Positions 51,798-59,377 of a DNA stretch of 64,000 nucleotides are shown here, piece after piece. The stretch comes from Lachnospiraceae bacterium (GTDB lineage Bacteria > Bacillota > Clostridia > Lachnospirales > Lachnospiraceae): contig JAILOV010000050.1 in NCBI GenBank assembly GCA_024690605.1, forward strand, positions 1 through 64,000, read 5' to 3'. Made by a program: the position numbers and the translations under genes. Under the pieces are notes generated by a model. The model had not been told where the DNA came from, made no database searches, and worked only from the letters and a program-made list of their open reading frames with translations. The number at the start of each line of letters is the position of its first letter. The first letter of the stretch is position 1.

Positions 51798-52178
51798 TTA
51801 CTTGAGGGTAATCTTTGCTCCCTCGGCTTCGAGCTTGGCCTTGATGTCGTTGGCCTCGTCCTTCTGCGCACCTTCCTTGACCATCTTCGGAGCGCCCTCG
51901 ACGAGATCCTTGGCCTCCTTCAGACCGAGACCGGTGATCTCGCGGACAACCTTGATGACCTTGATCTTGTTCGGGCCAACCTCGGTCAGCTCGACGTTGA
52001 AGTCGGTCTTCTCTTCCTCAGCAGCGCCGCCGCCCTGGCCGCCGGTGGTCGCAACAACCACACCCGCTGCCGCGCTCACGCCGAACTCTTCTTCGCAAGC
52101 CTTGACGAGCTCGTTGAGCTCAAGAACGGTGAGTTCTTTGATCGCGTCAATGATTTCCTGGGTAGATAACTTCGCCAT
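51798..52178 (-). CDS. rplL: 50S ribosomal protein L7/L12
   Basis: A 126-aa stalk protein: [34 protein letters not shown], Ala/Gly hinge ([16 protein letters not shown]), and the factor-binding C-terminal domain [27 protein letters not shown]. The start at 52178 follows GGAGGA; the in-frame Met codons upstream run into the hairpin element. Confidence 0.98.
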   Translation of the reverse strand: MAKLSTQEIIDAIKELTVLELNELVKACEEEFGVSAAAGVVVATTGGQGGGAAEEEKTDFNVELTEVGPNKIKVIKVVREITGLGLKEAKDLVEGAPKMVKEGAQKDEANDIKAKLEAEGAKITLK

Positions 52179-52219
52179 TGTATTTTCCTCCTTATCGATC
52201 TTTGTTTTCTTCATAGGAT

Positions 52220-52292
52220 GTTCCATCATGTTTCGTTCGATGGAACTAAGTTCGTACTAACACCCGAAACTACCGGGTGTAAGTGCTCACTT
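52220..52292 (-). repeat. Bipartite hairpin element, copy C, at the rplJ stop codon
   Basis: Minus strand after the rplJ TAA: AAGT, GA, GCACT, T, ACACCCG, loop GTAGTTT, CGGGTGT, T, AGTAC, GA, ACTT (one C-A mismatch in the middle stem). Hairpin 2 is GTTCCATC with GATGGAAC around GAACGAAACAT. The stop codon is just ahead of the element rather than inside it. It fills the rplJ-rplL spacer. Confidence 0.85.
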
Positions 52293-52293
52293 A

Positions 52294-52881
52294 TTACTCA
52301 GCAGCCGGCGCTTCTGCCGGAGCCTCGGCAGGTGCTTCAGCAGGAGCCTCAGCCGGTGCCTCTTCCGCCTTCTCAGGCTGCGCTTCGCCGGAACCCTGCT
52401 TCTCCGCGATCTGCTTCACGACGCGCGCAAAGTTCGCGATCGGAGACTGGATGCTTCCGAGCAGCCTGGACAGCAGAACTTCTCTGGACGGGATGTCCGC
52501 GATCGCCACAAGACCCTGTGCATCATAGAACTTGCCTTCCACAACGCCGCCCTTGACCTCAAGCTGCTGCGCCGTCTTGGCAAACTTGCAGAGAACGCGT
52601 GCCGGTGCCGCCGGATCATCCTTGGAGATCGCAAGCGCGCTCGGTCCGTTGAGGAGCTCGTGCTCATCAAGCTGCGCAAAATCCGTGTTCTCGAACGCAC
52701 GATGCATCATCGTGTTCTTGTAGACCTTGTAGACAACACCCGCCTCACGCAGCTGTCTGCGAAGCTGTGTGTCCTGCGCGACCGTGAGACCGCGCGCGTC
52801 AACCAGAACTGCTGCCTGGGCGCCGTCGATCTTCTCCGCGATCTCGCGTACGATAGGTTCTTTTTCCGCTACTTTCGCCAT
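52294..52881 (-). CDS. rplJ: 50S ribosomal protein L10
   Basis: A 195-aa stalk base protein. MAKVAEKEPIVREIAEKIDGAQAAVLVDARGLTVAQDTQLRRQLREAGV and VYKVYKNTMMHRAF are typical. The C-terminal tail is a run of Ala-Pro-Ala-Glu repeats (five, from about residue 173), coded by a 12-bp tandem DNA repeat at about 52310-52365. The start at 52881 follows GGAGGA; upstream codons in frame are the L10 leader. Confidence 0.97.
   Translation of the reverse strand: MAKVAEKEPIVREIAEKIDGAQAAVLVDARGLTVAQDTQLRRQLREAGVVYKVYKNTMMHRAFENTDFAQLDEHELLNGPSALAISKDDPAAPARVLCKFAKTAQQLEVKGGVVEGKFYDAQGLVAIADIPSREVLLSRLLGSIQSPIANFARVVKQIAEKQGSGEAQPEKAEEAPAEAPAEAPAEAPAEAPAAE
52310..52365. repeat. 12-bp tandem repeat inside rplJ (APAE tail)
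   Basis: A 12-bp unit of the form GCYTCNGCNGGN is repeated about five times on the plus strand and codes Ala-Pro-Ala-Glu units on the minus strand. Third positions differ between copies, so it is not a very recent expansion. Copy number may vary between strains. Confidence 0.8.
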
Positions 52882-52935
52882 TTTCGTTTCCTCCTTCCTT
52901 CGATATTCTTCCTGCGATATGCAGATGCCGGAAAC

Positions 52936-52963
52936 AAAAAATCTCCCGGCAGATACCGAGAGA
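52936..52963 (-). terminator. Attenuator hairpin in the rplJ leader
   Basis: In the minus direction TCTCTCGG (52963-52956) pairs with CCGGGAGA (52949-52942), followed by TTTTTT at 52941-52936. It is an intrinsic terminator within the leader, 55 nt before the rplJ start, and should make rplJL expression conditional. Confidence 0.75.
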
Positions 52964-53002
52964 CGCTGAAAACTGATATCGCGCTGACGCGCTTCGATCA
53001 TT

Positions 53003-53078
53003 TCCTCGGCAGGCGCCCGGAGTCTGCTCCGTTCTTACGCTTCCCTGTTTCGGAAGCACCGGCTGTCTTCGGCAGGCC
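53003..53078 (-). promoter_or_regulatory. L10 leader (binding site for L10-(L12)4)
   Basis: The minus strand contains CTGCCGAAGACAGCCGGTGC and, about 45 nt later, GCGCCTGCCGAGGAAATGA. These halves match my recollection of the conserved L10_leader element (Rfam) in Firmicutes, which binds the L10-L12 complex and controls the operon by feedback. The attenuator at 52936-52963 lies downstream. Confidence 0.8.
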
Positions 53079-53099
53079 GCTCATCGCGACCGTCAAATA

Positions 53100-53128
53100 A
53101 GATAACACAGAGAAAAAGAGAATGTCAA
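53100..53128 (-). promoter_or_regulatory. rplJL promoter
   Basis: On the minus strand TTGACA (53123-53128), 17 bp, TTATCT (53100-53105); start near 53093. It gives the stalk genes their own transcription, which is needed because three foreign genes separate them from rplKA. Confidence 0.75.
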
Positions 53129-53150
53129 GAACAATTTGGGGCCTGTCGAT

Positions 53151-53534
53151 TTAATCCCACACTCCCGCGTCACGGATCCGGAGCCCGGCCTGCCCGCAAT
53201 CCGGGCACTTCGCTTTTTCGAGTTCCTCCCTTGGAACGCGTTCCGCCGCTCCCCCGCACACGGAACAGCCGCCGACATACTCCGTCCCCTCTTTTCCCAC
53301 TCTCAACACCGGTACCGTGACGATGTCCCTGCAATACGCACAGACAGCAGGCTCATAGGCGAAGCTCCACGGCACATCCATCCGCCGCATCTCCTCCAGC
53401 GGCAGCTCCCGTCGGACATCCGACGGAAACAGCGCAGCCACATCCGCTGCCCGGCCGTGCATAAGACCGTATCCCAGACGCAGTTCCCATTTCTTCCCGC
53501 AGTTTTTGCATGTACCCTCAACCAGTTGTCCCAT
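53151..53534 (-). CDS. Small protein with four CxxC pairs (zinc-ribbon type), function unknown
   Basis: A 127-aa protein that I do not recognise. CKNCG (9-12), CAYC (65-68), CSVC (90-93) and CPDC (109-112) could bind two zinc ions. There is a conserved-looking LGYGLMHGRAADVAALFPSD stretch between the first two pairs. It begins 11 bp after the flagellinolysin stop with GGAG upstream, so it is co-transcribed with it. It could be a chaperone or regulator of that flagellin, but nothing in the sequence proves this. Confidence 0.6.
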   Translation of the reverse strand: MGQLVEGTCKNCGKKWELRLGYGLMHGRAADVAALFPSDVRRELPLEEMRRMDVPWSFAYEPAVCAYCRDIVTVPVLRVGKEGTEYVGGCSVCGGAAERVPREELEKAKCPDCGQAGLRIRDAGVWD

Positions 53535-53544
53535 TGCCGCACTC

Positions 53545-55416
53545 CTATGACAGCAGGGTCAGGATGCCCTGATGTGACTGGTTCGCCTGTGTAAGGATCG
53601 CCTGACCGGCCTGCTGCAGGATGTTGGTGTTTGCATACCGCATCATCTCCTCCGACATGTCCGTATCGCGGATCAGAGATTCCGCCGTCGAGGTGTTCTC
53701 CACCACATTGTCCAGATTCCTGATCGTGTGCTCCAGCCGGTTCTGCGTCGCGCCGTAGTAGCTGCGGACCGCGCTGACCATCTGCAGCGCGTCCTTGATC
53801 GTCTCAATGGCGCTGAGCGCATTGGTCGCCGTCTTCACATTGACATTTGTCAGACCGAGGTCCTCGGCACTCATCTTGAACATCTTGATCTCCAGCTCGT
53901 GCCCGTACTCGGCGCCAACCTGCAGGACCAGTTTTCGCGCGCCGACATCAACGTTGCCGTCGATCGTGTAGTTGCCCGGATTGGTCTCCCCCGTGCCGAC
54001 AATGCCCGATCCGCCCGCGGAGAGGCCGCCCGCCGCGATCACGGAGCCCGCACCGTTCCCGGTCTTTTTGACAAGCTTGCGGACAAACTCCACCGCGCCG
54101 GGGTCGGCGGTGTTGATCGCGGAAGCCACGTCCGCCGCGCCTGTAAGCGCACCGCCCGTGACCTCATTGATCGCCGCGTCCAGGTCATTGCCGTTGGCAA
54201 GAAGTTTGGCAAAGATCCTGTCCATACCGGCCGCGATACCGGCCGCGCTCACCTCCCCGCCGCCGTTCGCCATATATCCGAGATAGGCGGCCGCCAGATA
54301 GCCGTGTCCGTAGACATTGCTTTCGACCGTCCGGCTCTTCAGTTTCTGCTCGATCCAGGCATCCTTGCTCGTGTCATTTTCATCCGCGATACCGCCCGCT
54401 CCGTTCAGGCCGGCCTGCAGGTATTCGTTCCAGCCCGTCGTGAACCCGCCGCCGGCAAGCTGCGCCGTTCCCTCAACAAACCAGTCGGGAAAACCATACG
54501 CCATACCGCTTGTCATCGTGTTCTGCATGATCGTGTGCGTCAGTTCGTGCGCCAATGTCGATTCCAGCACACCTTCACGTGACGATCCGATCGTTTCATC
54601 GGAAAAGTCCGAACTGTCCACTCTGACCCGGAATCCGGTCGGGTCAGGTGTTGCCGTCGTGCCGTTCCCGTAATATCTGTACCCCGCGTAGGCCAGCGTG
54701 CCATTCTGACCGTCAATGTAGGAGACCTCCAGAGCAAGATTCACATTGTTACCGGCCGTCTTGAGACTGGGAAAAGCGTCCAGCACCTGCGACACCGCAT
54801 TGGGGATCAGTTCGTCCGCGATGTGCGCGGCAAGTACCTGCCAGCCCTCTCCCGCAGACACACCGGTCACGGGAACACTCGTCATCGGATCGGAGATCGT
54901 GAAGGTCCCGTCCGATGCCAGCGTGATGTCAAAGCGCTGTTCTGCGACGACATTGCCTCTCACGGCTTCTTTGGGAGAATAGCCGTTGGGCGGAAAGGTC
55001 TTTATCTCATTGAATGTGGTCTTGCGCGCCGTCGAAGTGATCTCCTCCTTGAGCTTCTGCACCTCCGCGTCGATATAGGACCGGTCATCCGTCTGCAACG
55101 TGTCATTGGCCGCCTTGACGGCAAGCTCGTTCATGCGCTGCAGCATGTCATGATCCTCGTTCATGGCCCCGTCCGCGATCTGGATCAGCGAGATCCCGTC
55201 CTGCGCATTCTTTGACGCCTGCGTGAGACCGCGGATCTGCCGGCGCATCTTTTCTGATATGGAAAGCCCGGCCGCGTCATCCGCCGCCCGGTTGATCTTG
55301 TACCCGGAGGAGAGTTTCTCCGAAGATTTGGCTTTGATCCCCGTAACGATCCCCAGCTGGCGGTTGGCATTAAACGCCTGCAGGTTGTGCCGGGTCACAT
55401 TCATGTTGTCGCTCAT
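53545..55416 (-). CDS. Flagellin with inserted metalloprotease domain (flagellinolysin-type)
   Basis: A 623-aa flagellin about twice the usual length. The conserved N-terminal D0/D1 (HNLQAFNANRQLGI, KLSSGYKINRAADDAAGLSISEKMRRQIRGL) and C-terminal D1/D0 (RNLDNVVENTSTAESLIRDTDMSEEMM...QQAGQAILTQANQ) are intact. The central variable region holds a zinc-protease domain: HELTH at residues 290-294 and a downstream Glu in DWFVEGTAQL (E315). This arrangement matches flagellinolysin, a proteolytic flagellin known from Clostridium haemolyticum and others. It would be exported by the flagellar apparatus and displayed along the filament. Start uncertain: 55416 lies behind GGGGGCGG, 55404 gives the standard N-terminus, 55455 is 5 nt behind the promoter. 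Confidence 0.9.
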   Translation of the reverse strand: MSDNMNVTRHNLQAFNANRQLGIVTGIKAKSSEKLSSGYKINRAADDAAGLSISEKMRRQIRGLTQASKNAQDGISLIQIADGAMNEDHDMLQRMNELAVKAANDTLQTDDRSYIDAEVQKLKEEITSTARKTTFNEIKTFPPNGYSPKEAVRGNVVAEQRFDITLASDGTFTISDPMTSVPVTGVSAGEGWQVLAAHIADELIPNAVSQVLDAFPSLKTAGNNVNLALEVSYIDGQNGTLAYAGYRYYGNGTTATPDPTGFRVRVDSSDFSDETIGSSREGVLESTLAHELTHTIMQNTMTSGMAYGFPDWFVEGTAQLAGGGFTTGWNEYLQAGLNGAGGIADENDTSKDAWIEQKLKSRTVESNVYGHGYLAAAYLGYMANGGGEVSAAGIAAGMDRIFAKLLANGNDLDAAINEVTGGALTGAADVASAINTADPGAVEFVRKLVKKTGNGAGSVIAAGGLSAGGSGIVGTGETNPGNYTIDGNVDVGARKLVLQVGAEYGHELEIKMFKMSAEDLGLTNVNVKTATNALSAIETIKDALQMVSAVRSYYGATQNRLEHTIRNLDNVVENTSTAESLIRDTDMSEEMMRYANTNILQQAGQAILTQANQSHQGILTLLS

Positions 55417-55460
55417 AGGATCCGCCCCCTGTCCTGTCAGAGCAAAAAACTTCATATTTT

Positions 55461-55487
55461 ATATCGGAAAACTACAAGATATTGTTA
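55461..55487 (-). promoter_or_regulatory. Sigma-28 (SigD/FliA)-like promoter of the proteolytic flagellin
   Basis: On the minus strand TAAC (55484-55487), 15 bp and TCCGATAT (55461-55468) closely resemble the motility sigma factor pattern TAAA, 15 bp, GCCGATAT. Late flagellar control is expected for a filament gene. Predicted start near 55455. Confidence 0.65.
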
Positions 55488-55533
55488 GATGATTTGAAAA
55501 AAGAACACAAGATATTGAAAAATGATTAAAAAG
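55474..55533. repeat. Direct repeat (33-bp period) over the flagellin -35 region
   Basis: ACAAGATATTG followed by an AT-rich segment with ATGATT and an A-run occurs at 55474-55501 and again at 55507-55533. One copy covers the -35 element of the flagellin promoter, so the repeat could be a regulator binding site. Confidence 0.5.
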
Positions 55534-55576
55534 CATCAACAAGCCCGTCCCGATCGATCTTATCTGCGCCGGTCCG

Positions 55577-56923
55577 TCAGCCTGCCAGATCGATCCCGCC
55601 GTCCGCGTCGATCGCGGTGCCCGGGGAGATGTCCCGCATATACTGCAGGATGCGTCCCTTTTCCTCTCCCTCCGCAAAGCGCACCGCGCACCCCGACTGG
55701 ATGCAGGGAAGAAACGTCAGAGAACGCAGACGCGCAGCGGATCCGGTATCCGCGCGTTCGATCACGCATTCGACCAGCCCCGTATCCAGGGTTTTGGAAT
55801 TGAACAGGAAATTGCCCAGGCTGTAGACCACCGGTACGCCGCTCACGATACTGATGGGCTGCAGGCAGTGGGAATGCGCGCCGATGATGAGATCGGCTCC
55901 CGCCGCAGCAATCTCGGGCGCCTGCTGCAGCTGTAGCCAGTCCGGCTGCTCCGTGTTCTCCGTTCCCCAGTGGATGAAGACGATGACGAAATCATGGTCC
56001 GCTTTCGCCTCCCGCACCCGCTCACATAGCCGCTTGTCATCCATGCAGCGGAACACGCCGGGCAGCGATTCCGTCGCGCCGCGCGTGTTGGGGTTCCCGA
56101 AGCGCTCGATCTGTGTCGCCGCGATCACGGCGATCCGCATGCCGTTCGACACAAAGGTCATCGGATGAGAGGCCTCTTCGATATCCCTGCCCGCGCCGAT
56201 GCGCGGGATGCCCGCGCGGTCCAGCGTATCGAGGGTATCCAGAAACCCCTGCTCACCGTAGTCAAACGTGTGATTGTTGGCAAGGCTCACCAGATCGACG
56301 CCCATTTCCTTGAGCTGCCGGACGGTGCGCGGATGTGCATGAAAGGTGAAGATCTTCTCCGGCTGCGGCGTCCCGCGCGAGGTGTAGGGGAATTCGTTGT
56401 TGACCACCATCAGATCCACGCGGTTCATTTCCTCCAGGAGCGACGCGCCGATCTGACCGGTGACGCTTCCGTCCTTGGGCACGCGCGCCTGGATCGAATA
56501 GGACGAATCAAACAGAATGTCGCCGGCAAAGGCCATGGTCACGGCATCCGCTTCCGCAGGCGTCACCCGGCGGGTAAACGGATCCTCCCGCACTTCTTCC
56601 TCCGCGGTCTGCGCGTCCGCATCCGCCGCCGGATCCTCCTGCTCCTCCGCCTGTCCGACGCCGTCCTGCGCCGGCGTCTCCGGGACCTCCGCCCGCTCCG
56701 GGATCGGTTCCGCAAACTCCGCCGTTTTCTGCGCGATCTCTCCCGCGTCCGCCTGTCCGGCAGCCGTTTCCGTACCTCCGGTGCTCCTCGTTCCGGCCGT
56801 CCCGCCCGCCATATAGCGCTGCAGGGCAAGCGCGCTCACGCCGACCAGCACGACCAGCGTAAACGTGAAGACAAATATCAGGATGACCCTGCGCGTCATG
56901 CGCATTTTTTCCTCATGATCCAT
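55577..56923 (-). CDS. CapA-family protein (poly-gamma-glutamate synthesis-like metallophosphatase)
   Basis: A 448-aa protein with one N-terminal membrane anchor (about 10-33), an acidic linker of about 100 residues (Glu/Ala/Pro-rich) and a catalytic domain of the PGA_cap fold: MAFAGDILFDSS, NNEFPYT, LANNHTFDYG, FIHWGTENTEQP and IIGAHSHCLQP metal-site segments. These motifs match the calcineurin-like CapA group. The other cap genes are absent, so capsule synthesis is not implied; many such proteins have unknown substrates. The start at 56923 has no Shine-Dalgarno and lies 7 nt behind a -10 box. Confidence 0.85.
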   Translation of the reverse strand: MDHEEKMRMTRRVILIFVFTFTLVVLVGVSALALQRYMAGGTAGTRSTGGTETAAGQADAGEIAQKTAEFAEPIPERAEVPETPAQDGVGQAEEQEDPAADADAQTAEEEVREDPFTRRVTPAEADAVTMAFAGDILFDSSYSIQARVPKDGSVTGQIGASLLEEMNRVDLMVVNNEFPYTSRGTPQPEKIFTFHAHPRTVRQLKEMGVDLVSLANNHTFDYGEQGFLDTLDTLDRAGIPRIGAGRDIEEASHPMTFVSNGMRIAVIAATQIERFGNPNTRGATESLPGVFRCMDDKRLCERVREAKADHDFVIVFIHWGTENTEQPDWLQLQQAPEIAAAGADLIIGAHSHCLQPISIVSGVPVVYSLGNFLFNSKTLDTGLVECVIERADTGSAARLRSLTFLPCIQSGCAVRFAEGEEKGRILQYMRDISPGTAIDADGGIDLAG

Positions 56924-56930
56924 GCGTTTC

Positions 56931-56959
56931 AGTTTAACACAAAATAGCGCGCCCGGCAA
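56931..56959 (-). promoter_or_regulatory. Promoter of the CapA-like gene, probably leaderless
   Basis: On the minus strand TTGCCG (56954-56959), 17 bp, TAAACT (56931-56936), then 7 bases to the ATG. The -35 box lies inside the stem of the rplA terminator, so the two signals overlap. Confidence 0.55.
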
Positions 56960-56976
56960 AACCGGGCGCGCGCTAT
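56941..56976 (-). terminator. Terminator after rplA
   Basis: ATAGCGCG-type arm with GCCCGG (56976-56962) pairs with CCGGGCGCGCTAT (56956-56944), one 2-nt bulge, then TTTTG on the minus strand. It closes the rpmG-secE-nusG-rplK-rplA operon 23 bp after the rplA stop. Confidence 0.8.
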
Positions 56977-56998
56977 CTTGTATTCGGTTTCTTTCGGC

Positions 56999-57688
56999 TT
57001 AGTACTTGTTTGCCACGATCTTCACGCCGGGACCCATGGTGGACGCGACGGAGATGGACTTTAAGAACTGGCCCTTCACCGTGCTCGGACGTGCCTTGAC
57101 GATCGCATCCATCAGCGCGTTGTAGTTCTCCGTCAGCTGCTCCTCGCTGAAGGAAGCCTTGCCGAGCGGGCAGTGGATGATGTTCGCCTTGTCCAGACGG
57201 TACTCGATCTTACCGGCCTTGATGTCCGCGATCGCCTTCGCGACATCCATCGTGACCGTTCCTGCCTTCGGGTTGGGCATCAGGCCCTTGGGGCCGAGCA
57301 CCTTACCGAGACGGCCGACCACACCCATCATATCCGGAGTCGCCACGACCACATCGAAGTCGAGCCAGCCTTCCTTCTGGATCTTCGGGATCAGCTCCTC
57401 GCCGCCGACATAATCGGCACCCGCATTCTGCGCCTCATCGACCTTTTCGTTCTTCGCAAAGACCAACACGCGGACCGTCTTGCCCGTGCCGTGCGGCAGC
57501 ACCACCGCGCCACGGATCTGCTGATCCGCATGACGGGAGTCACAACCCGTGCGGATGTGGATCTCCACCGTCTCATCAAACTTGGCAGTTGCTGACTTCT
57601 TTACCAGAGCAAGCGCCTCGGTCGGCTCATACTGCTTCTGTCTGTCGATCTGCTTTGCGGCTTCCGTATATTTCTTTCCGTGCTTCAT
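56999..57688 (-). CDS. rplA: 50S ribosomal protein L1
   Basis: A 229-aa stalk protein that guides the exiting t[81 protein letters not shown] and the C-terminal STMGPGVKI are conserved. Last gene of its operon because of the terminator at 56941-56976. Confidence 0.98.
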   Translation of the reverse strand: MKHGKKYTEAAKQIDRQKQYEPTEALALVKKSATAKFDETVEIHIRTGCDSRHADQQIRGAVVLPHGTGKTVRVLVFAKNEKVDEAQNAGADYVGGEELIPKIQKEGWLDFDVVVATPDMMGVVGRLGKVLGPKGLMPNPKAGTVTMDVAKAIADIKAGKIEYRLDKANIIHCPLGKASFSEEQLTENYNALMDAIVKARPSTVKGQFLKSISVASTMGPGVKIVANKY

Positions 57689-57704
57689 CGCTTACAACCT
57701 CCCC

Positions 57705-58130
57705 TCAATCCTCGACAACGATGCCCATGCTGCGGGCCGTGCCGGCGATCATGCTCATCGCGCCCTCGATATCGACAGCGTTCAGATCAGGCATCTTGAG
57801 CTCCGCGATCTCACGGATCTTGTCCTTGGAGATCTTCGCGACCTTGTCCTTGTTCGGTGTGCCGGATGCCTTCTGGAGGTTGCAGGCCTTCTTCAGAAGA
57901 ACCGCTGCCGGCGGTGTCTTCGTGATGAAGGAGAAGGTTCTGTCCGCGTAGACCGTGATGACAACAGGGATGATCAGATCACCCTTGTCCGCGGTCACCG
58001 CGTTGAACTGCTTCGTGAATTCCACGATGTTGACCCCGTGCTGACCGAGTGCAGGTCCGACCGGAGGGGCCGGCGTCGCTTTGCCGGCAGGGATCTGTAA
58101 CTTGATGTACCCTTCGACTTTCTTTGCCAT
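57705..58130 (-). CDS. rplK: 50S ribosomal protein L11
   Basis: A 141-aa GTPase-centre protein. [36 protein letters not shown] is the thiostrepton-region signature and appears wild type. Complete; 16 bp separate it from rplA. Confidence 0.98.
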   Translation of the reverse strand: MAKKVEGYIKLQIPAGKATPAPPVGPALGQHGVNIVEFTKQFNAVTADKGDLIIPVVITVYADRTFSFITKTPPAAVLLKKACNLQKASGTPNKDKVAKISKDKIREIAELKMPDLNAVDIEGAMSMIAGTARSMGIVVED

Positions 58131-58204
58131 TTTGTTACCTCACTTTCTCAAGGTAATCGTGGTATGCCATGGCGGGCTCCCACTGGTTGATGAGTTCCTA
58201 TATC

Positions 58205-58225
58205 CACAGCACCGGGCGGTGCTGT
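58205..58225 (-). promoter_or_regulatory. Hairpin in the nusG-rplK spacer
   Basis: ACAGCACCG and CGGTGCTGT form 9 bp around a CC linker on the minus strand, 9 bp after the nusG stop. No T-run follows (GGATATAGG). Processing signal or stabiliser; role unknown. Confidence 0.5.
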
Positions 58226-58233
58226 CAATATAC

Positions 58234-58851
58234 CTATCTGTCTACTTTTCTGACTTCCGCAAAGGAGATCTCGACGGGCGTCTCGCGTCCGAAGAGTTCC
58301 ACATTGATCGTGGCCGTCTGCTTCGAGAAGTCCATACGCTGCACGGCACCGATCGTGTCGCGCCAGACACCGGACACGACCGCGATCGTGTCGCCAACGC
58401 CGAAATCGACCGTCATGTTGTTCTCGGTCTTGATGCCGAGCGGCTTGATCTCCGCATCGGAAAGCGGGACCGGCTTGCTGCCCGGACCGACAAAGCCCGT
58501 CACACCGCGCGTGTTGCGCACCACATACCAGGTCTCGTCATCCATGTCCATATTGATCAGAACATAGCCGGGGAAAAGCTTCCTCCGCACGGTCTTCTTG
58601 GCGCCGTCGCGGTACTCCACCACATCCTGCACCGGCACGCGGACTTCAACGATCTTGTCCTCCAGATGCCGGTTGACGATCGTGTTCTCGATATTCGTCT
58701 TGACCTTGTCTTCATAGCCGGAATAGGTGTGAACGACATACCAGCTGTAGCGCTCGTCCTTTACCTCTTCCGCAGGTGCACCCTCCGCGGTTTCCGGCAC
58801 GGGTGCCGCCGCCTGCTCCTCGGCTCCGGTCATTTTTTCATTCTCTGCCAT
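58234..58851 (-). CDS. nusG: Transcription termination/antitermination protein NusG
   Basis: A 205-aa protein. An acidic, Ala/Glu-rich N-terminal extension of about 33 residues precedes the NGN domain (YSWYVVHTYSGYEDKVKTNIENTI, FPGYVLINMDMDDETWYVVRNTRGVTGFVG), and a KOW domain follows (VGDTIAVVSGVWRDTIGAVQRM). The extension is unusual in length compared with the 177-181 aa of many bacteria. Confidence 0.97.
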   Translation of the reverse strand: MAENEKMTGAEEQAAAPVPETAEGAPAEEVKDERYSWYVVHTYSGYEDKVKTNIENTIVNRHLEDKIVEVRVPVQDVVEYRDGAKKTVRRKLFPGYVLINMDMDDETWYVVRNTRGVTGFVGPGSKPVPLSDAEIKPLGIKTENNMTVDFGVGDTIAVVSGVWRDTIGAVQRMDFSKQTATINVELFGRETPVEISFAEVRKVDR

Positions 58852-58866
58852 CGGGACTCCTCGACT

Positions 58867-59079
58867 TTACAGCGTAAACAGAAAATTCATTCCCGCTTCA
58901 AACGCATAATCCAACACAGCGATCAGCGCACCGGTGACAACGGAAACGCACACCACAGCTACCGTCTGCCTGCCGACGGAAGCGCGGTTCGGCCAGGTGA
59001 TCCTCTGAAACTCCGCGCGCACGCCGGTGAAAAACTCGCCCAGACGGGATATCGGATTCTCCTTCTCTTCCGCCATCAC
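58867..59079 (-). CDS. secE: Protein translocase subunit SecE
   Basis: A 70-aa single-span form: [48 protein letters not shown]. The amphipathic helix followed by one transmembrane segment is the minimal SecE. It overlaps rpmG by 4 bp and precedes nusG by 15 bp. Confidence 0.97.
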   Translation of the reverse strand: MMAEEKENPISRLGEFFTGVRAEFQRITWPNRASVGRQTVAVVCVSVVTGALIAVLDYAFEAGMNFLFTL

Positions 59080-59225
59080 TTCGTCTCCTTGTGCGTGGTG
59101 TGCCGCTTGCAGAAACGGCAGTACTTCTTCATCTCGATGCGGTCGGGATGCGTCTTCTTGTCCTTTGTGGTATCATAGTTGCGGTTCTTGCACTCCGTGC
59201 AGGCCAGTGTGATTCTCGTGCGCAT
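59076..59225 (-). CDS. rpmG: 50S ribosomal protein L33, zinc form
   Basis: A 49-aa protein: [20 protein letters not shown], then a charged segment ending [16 protein letters not shown]. Two CxxC pairs (CTEC, CRFC) form the zinc site of the C+ type. Start at 59225 follows AAGGAG; a longer in-frame reading covers the promoter and is rejected. Confidence 0.97.
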   Translation of the reverse strand: MRTRITLACTECKNRNYDTTKDKKTHPDRIEMKKYCRFCKRHTTHKETK

Positions 59226-59284
59226 GGTTCGCTCCTTCTGAAAAAAGTCGACAATAAAAAAACGCCCTGTGTGCGTCGCTAAAT

Positions 59285-59313
59285 AAAATAGCACATCTTT
59301 CTGCGCGCGTCAA
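59285..59313 (-). promoter_or_regulatory. Promoter of the rpmG-secE-nusG-rplK-rplA operon
   Basis: On the minus strand TTGACG (59308-59313), 17 bp, TATTTT (59285-59290). It diverges from the promoter at 59343-59371, with 30 bp between them. Confidence 0.75.
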
Positions 59314-59342
59314 ACATTTTCTGAAAAATGTTCGAAATCCTG

Positions 59343-59371
59343 TTGACAAACCCCCGTATTCGCGGTAAGGT
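59343..59371 (+). promoter_or_regulatory. Promoter of the FliD-like gene
   Basis: TTGACA (59343-59348), 17 bp, TAAGGT (59366-59371). This is a housekeeping sigma-A promoter, not a sigma-28 one. The expected start is 59378, which is also the first base of the leader stem. Confidence 0.7.
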
Positions 59372-59377
59372 AGTAGT

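Noticed and set aside
52882-53001. 40-codon N-terminal extension of L10
   Set aside because: The bases belong to the L10 leader and attenuator; the real start has GGAGGA.
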